From Membranipora membranacea (Eukaryota > Bryozoa > Gymnolaemata > Cheilostomatida > Membraniporidae): a stretch of DNA of 60,000 nt. Both the position numbers and the translations under genes were made by a program. Under the pieces are notes generated by a model, which searched no databases, was not told the DNA's origin, and worked only from the letters and a program-made list of their open reading frames with translations. Where the stretch lies: the NCBI GenBank assembly GCA_914767715.1, contig OU612065.1:10170001-10230000 (forward strand). Reading direction: 5' to 3'. Below, in pieces: positions 57,073 through 60,000 of the stretch; position 1 is the stretch's first letter, and the number at the start of each line of letters is the position of its first letter.

Positions 57073-57545
57073 CTATTGCGGTGCATGACTGGCTCACTAT
57101 TTTATTAAAATCCATTGTGGCAGCCAGCATTGGCAGAGGTCCAATTTTTTACCTATCTAAGAACTAAGAACATCTTTTGTGATTCCGCTGATTGGTTGGC
57201 TCGTGGTTCGCTCAGGTTAAATGTTTAGTTAAAAGGCAGCATATTGTCAGCCTAAGGCCATTGTCTGCCTGAACACCGATCTTCACTGGATAATTTCTTC
57301 ACAGAACAAAATACCTACAGGATAAACGCAGAGCAGAGTCTAAAATTCCAAATCAAGTTTCACATAAGGTACACTCTACTCTAAATTTTAAAACCAAGTG
57401 CCTCTAATCGATACAGTTGCTGTTTGTTTCTACTATTGGGATAAAATACTGACACATTCTTTGCCGCGCTATTATCCAATCCAACCAAGTAGCTCGGTGC
57501 AATACTTCCTCTTTTCACTATTTCAATTCTTTTTTTAATATTCAG

Positions 57546-59501
57546 ATGGTAAAAGCTACATTGACTCTGGTCATTGCTCTAATAGCGAGTGTGATCGGAA
57601 CTCCTATACAAACCAAAGTGAGAAGGAGGTCTGTCTCAAATAGGATACGCTCACTCAACGAAGTTTTGCAAGGATCAAACAGGGTATGTTAAAATATATA
57701 TAATATTTGGTAAACTATCCAGGTAGTTGTTTAACGCTTGTAGTATGCTGAGACCAGTACAGTACGAATGTGCAGGTCATATCTGAGATAATCACACATC
57801 TAGAATCATTCAACAACCTGTATAAAATTGTCCAAATACTTTTTTGTAGAGATCTCTTAATACTCTGGCACGTGCTGCCACAAACGAAGTCTTGGGTACG
57901 GCATTGATAGACGGCACCATGCAGACTGTCACTACAGCCGATGCTTATCAGCTATACACACAGCTGAACACGCCTGAGGAAAGGAGGAGAGTGCTGGCCC
58001 CATCTGGTGCCTCCTCATCCTCTTTTGGAACCTGTCACATATCTTCATCATTGGTAAGACTTTAATAATTTTTTAGTGTTGGAAATGCATTTTTACTTGC
58101 AGATTCAACTGATGCGCAAATTAATTTATAAGTTTTATAATCTTGTTTTAAATTGAGAGACCTGAAGACATGGCATGCTAATATTCTGAACTGTAGTTGG
58201 AGTGGTATGAGGAATATAAACTTTGATTCTGCATGATATCAAATTGAGGATTGACAGTCAAAGAAGCAGTACATACCTGTGATTCACCTGGTTCTAATTA
58301 AAATGTAAGGTTACCCATATTGCCTTTAATTACAGTATTGGCCAGGTAACTGTGAGAGAGTAGATGGAGAGAGTTATACCGTGTGCCGATCACCTGCCAC
58401 AGGACTCACACAGCGAAGAGATAGTAACTGTAGAGCATCTGTAAGTTAAAACGATAATTGTATTTTCAATCAAGTGTGTTTGCTCTTGAACAATATATGT
58501 GCCACTTCCTGAAGATTTTCAGTAACCCTAAACACTTTTTACACTTTTTTATACCTGAGAGGCAGTCTTTGAATTGCAGACATTCCACTCGCTGCAAGGA
58601 GTCTTTTATTACCAGGACCAGGACCACCAAGTGCCAAAATACATTTTTTTCAATTTTGCAGTTCATAATTTTATATGAGAGCATTTTTTAAGCCAACCGT
58701 ATTATTTAAATGTTTTTCAACATTTATTATGGTGGAAAATAAACTCATTATCATTATCGTCAACAGGCAGATAAAATTAAACATAATATGTGAACTCTGG
58801 CGATTGATGAACTGTAGAACATGATGCTGGAAGTATTAATGTTGTCATAGGTTTTGTAAGCACCTGAATTTTATTTTGAGCTAACCATTTATTTTTATTA
58901 TAGATATCAATATAATTCCGATGAAAATTATCATATTATATTTATGTACCATTACAGCCTCTCAATACATTTCTGTGGGAAGACCATTCAACAAATAGAC
59001 AAGTGGCCAATGTAGATGGCCAGTTGAGAAATGTAACCAGAGCTGAAGCTTATGATTTGTTACGACAAACTACTGATGAAGATATTCTAAGATTTGTGCT
59101 GGCACCCAAAGATCACCCAGATCGAGATTTCGGCACATGTTTAATCGAAGAATCTATAGTAAGTTCAGCTTGTTGGTTTTCCTAGTTAATGGAATAGTTC
59201 TGCGACAGGTTACTAAAGCAAGTATGCCCAAAGCCTGCCATCTTATTGTATGTGTGACTTTAAGTTGATCGCATTACATTGTAATTTAGTTTCTGAAATG
59301 CTTTGGACATATTCAATCTCTGACAAAAATATGTATTTCTTGTTGCAGCAATGGCCAGGCAACTGCATACCAGTGGCAAACTACAATCCAGAGCAATTGT
59401 CGATGTGTGCTGTACCCAGCACAACGATTATAGCCTTGAAAACTCAAGGATGCATAAATGGAGATCAAAGTACTTTCTTGAACTTGTTTGGCAGGCGCTG
59501 A
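57546..59501 (+). CDS. Secreted protein with two copies of an unrecognised four-cysteine domain
   Basis: Exons 57546-57683, 57850-58053, 58336-58440, 58958-59158 and 59349-59501, all phase 0, give 266 aa. Residues 1-18 are a signal peptide, followed by a basic RRR (26-28) that could be a processing site. The rest is a duplication. Repeat 1 (47-149) and repeat 2 (150-266) share DAYQLYTQ..TPEERRRVLAP versus EAYDLLRQ..DEDILRFVLAP, then FGTC, then [YQ]WPGNC. Each has four cysteines: 108, 120, 131, 146 and 210, 222, 236, 251. An intron cuts both repeats directly before [YQ]WPGNC, so an exon pair was duplicated. The ATG directly follows an acceptor, suggesting a non-coding first exon. I know no family with this pattern and assign no function. 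Confidence 0.8.
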
Positions 59502-60000
59502 TAAAAGTGCGCAGAATCCGGTGAAAACTCTGTAAAACTTTTTTCAAACCTCTAATGATAGTGTTTGGACTGTTTACCATATGGTTCATGTAAATATCTA
59601 TTATTATTAATTTATTTTTGTATTTTTACCTTTGATATATATATACATATATATATATATATAAACTTTCGTTATGATAACTTTCTTGTACAGATAACAT
59701 AACCACTCTCTAATTCACACCGTTATTTCAGTACATGTATAGTTCCTTTATTGCGATTGCATTTTTAAAATATCAAGAAACTAGCTTTAGAGGTGAACTA
59801 ATAACAATAGGTGAACTATGCGCCCACAGTCCTTAATAAGTTGTTGTGTTGTTTTTGTAATTTATACTTTATTGCGGCCAATTTAAGTGCGGGACAAACA
59901 AGAGCATGCCATGAAAAAAACAAGCTAAAAGCAGAAATATACTCTTTCCATATAATCTTGTACGAGTGCTATTGTTTAGACTTCTACCACAGCTGGCTGT
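59502..60000. other. 3' flank of the last gene with a TA microsatellite
   Basis: AT-rich sequence with (TA)n at about 59632-59663. No canonical AATAAA was noticed close to the stop, and no further gene is seen before the window ends. Confidence 0.5.

Larger units (their letters stand above)
54982..57545. other. 3' flank of ZNF830 and spacer before the last gene
   Basis: It holds palindrome E about 100 bp after the ZNF830 stop and a possible decayed membrane-protein frame on the minus strand (56245-57072). The part near 57290-57370 may be a non-coding first exon of the following gene, since ATAAG|GTACAC fits a weak donor and the ATG of that gene directly follows an acceptor (TTCAG). Confidence 0.45.

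Overview
The window is nuclear DNA of an animal, most likely an invertebrate. It is AT-rich, its genes are split by GT-AG introns, and it holds families restricted to or typical of metazoans: an SRCR domain, a three-finger Ly6/Quiver protein, importin-13 and ZNF830. It also holds several classes of eukaryotic transposon. I could not fix the phylum from sequence alone. Gene models were built by hand: ORF fragments were joined at GT-AG sites so that phase is kept and the product matches the remembered family pattern. Nothing was checked against a database or RNA data.

Layout. 1-1719 (-): 5' part of a secreted SRCR protein. 1720-7011: no recognisable gene, minor repeats. 7012-10987 (+): six-exon membrane-anchored short-chain dehydrogenase of the retinol/hydroxysteroid (SDR9C-like) type. 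13992-21969 (-): complete Ty3/gypsy-type LTR retrotransposon with identical 474-bp LTRs, gag, pol joined by a probable -1 frameshift, a third ORF with two zinc fingers, and a leader with five 73-bp repeats. 22480-24960 (+): NDUFB6-like complex I subunit, four exons. 27034-28553 (+): Ly6/Quiver-like secreted protein, three exons. 29593-38963 (-): importin-13, 20 exons, 951 aa. 39-44 kb: gene-poor, with LINE remnants and a dense cluster of palindromes. 44480-54981 (+): ZNF830, seven exons, 329 aa, with a satellite-like array and a hAT-type MITE in its introns. 56245-57072 (-): a possible decayed membrane-protein frame. 57546-59501 (+): five-exon secreted protein of an unrecognised family, with two copies of a four-cysteine domain.

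The host genes are unrelated housekeeping and secreted-protein genes and do not form a pathway. The most unusual signal is a set of short (26-105 bp) perfect or near-perfect palindromes scattered through introns and intergenic DNA. Several are flanked by 6-8 bp direct repeats that look like target-site duplications. Two, about 42 kb apart, share both ends and centre (CCATAGAC...AAT|ATT...GTCTATGG), and one has landed inside an older palindrome. They look like a mobile, internally structureless micro-element family. The retrotransposon's zinc-finger third ORF and the duplicated-domain secreted gene are the next most interesting items.
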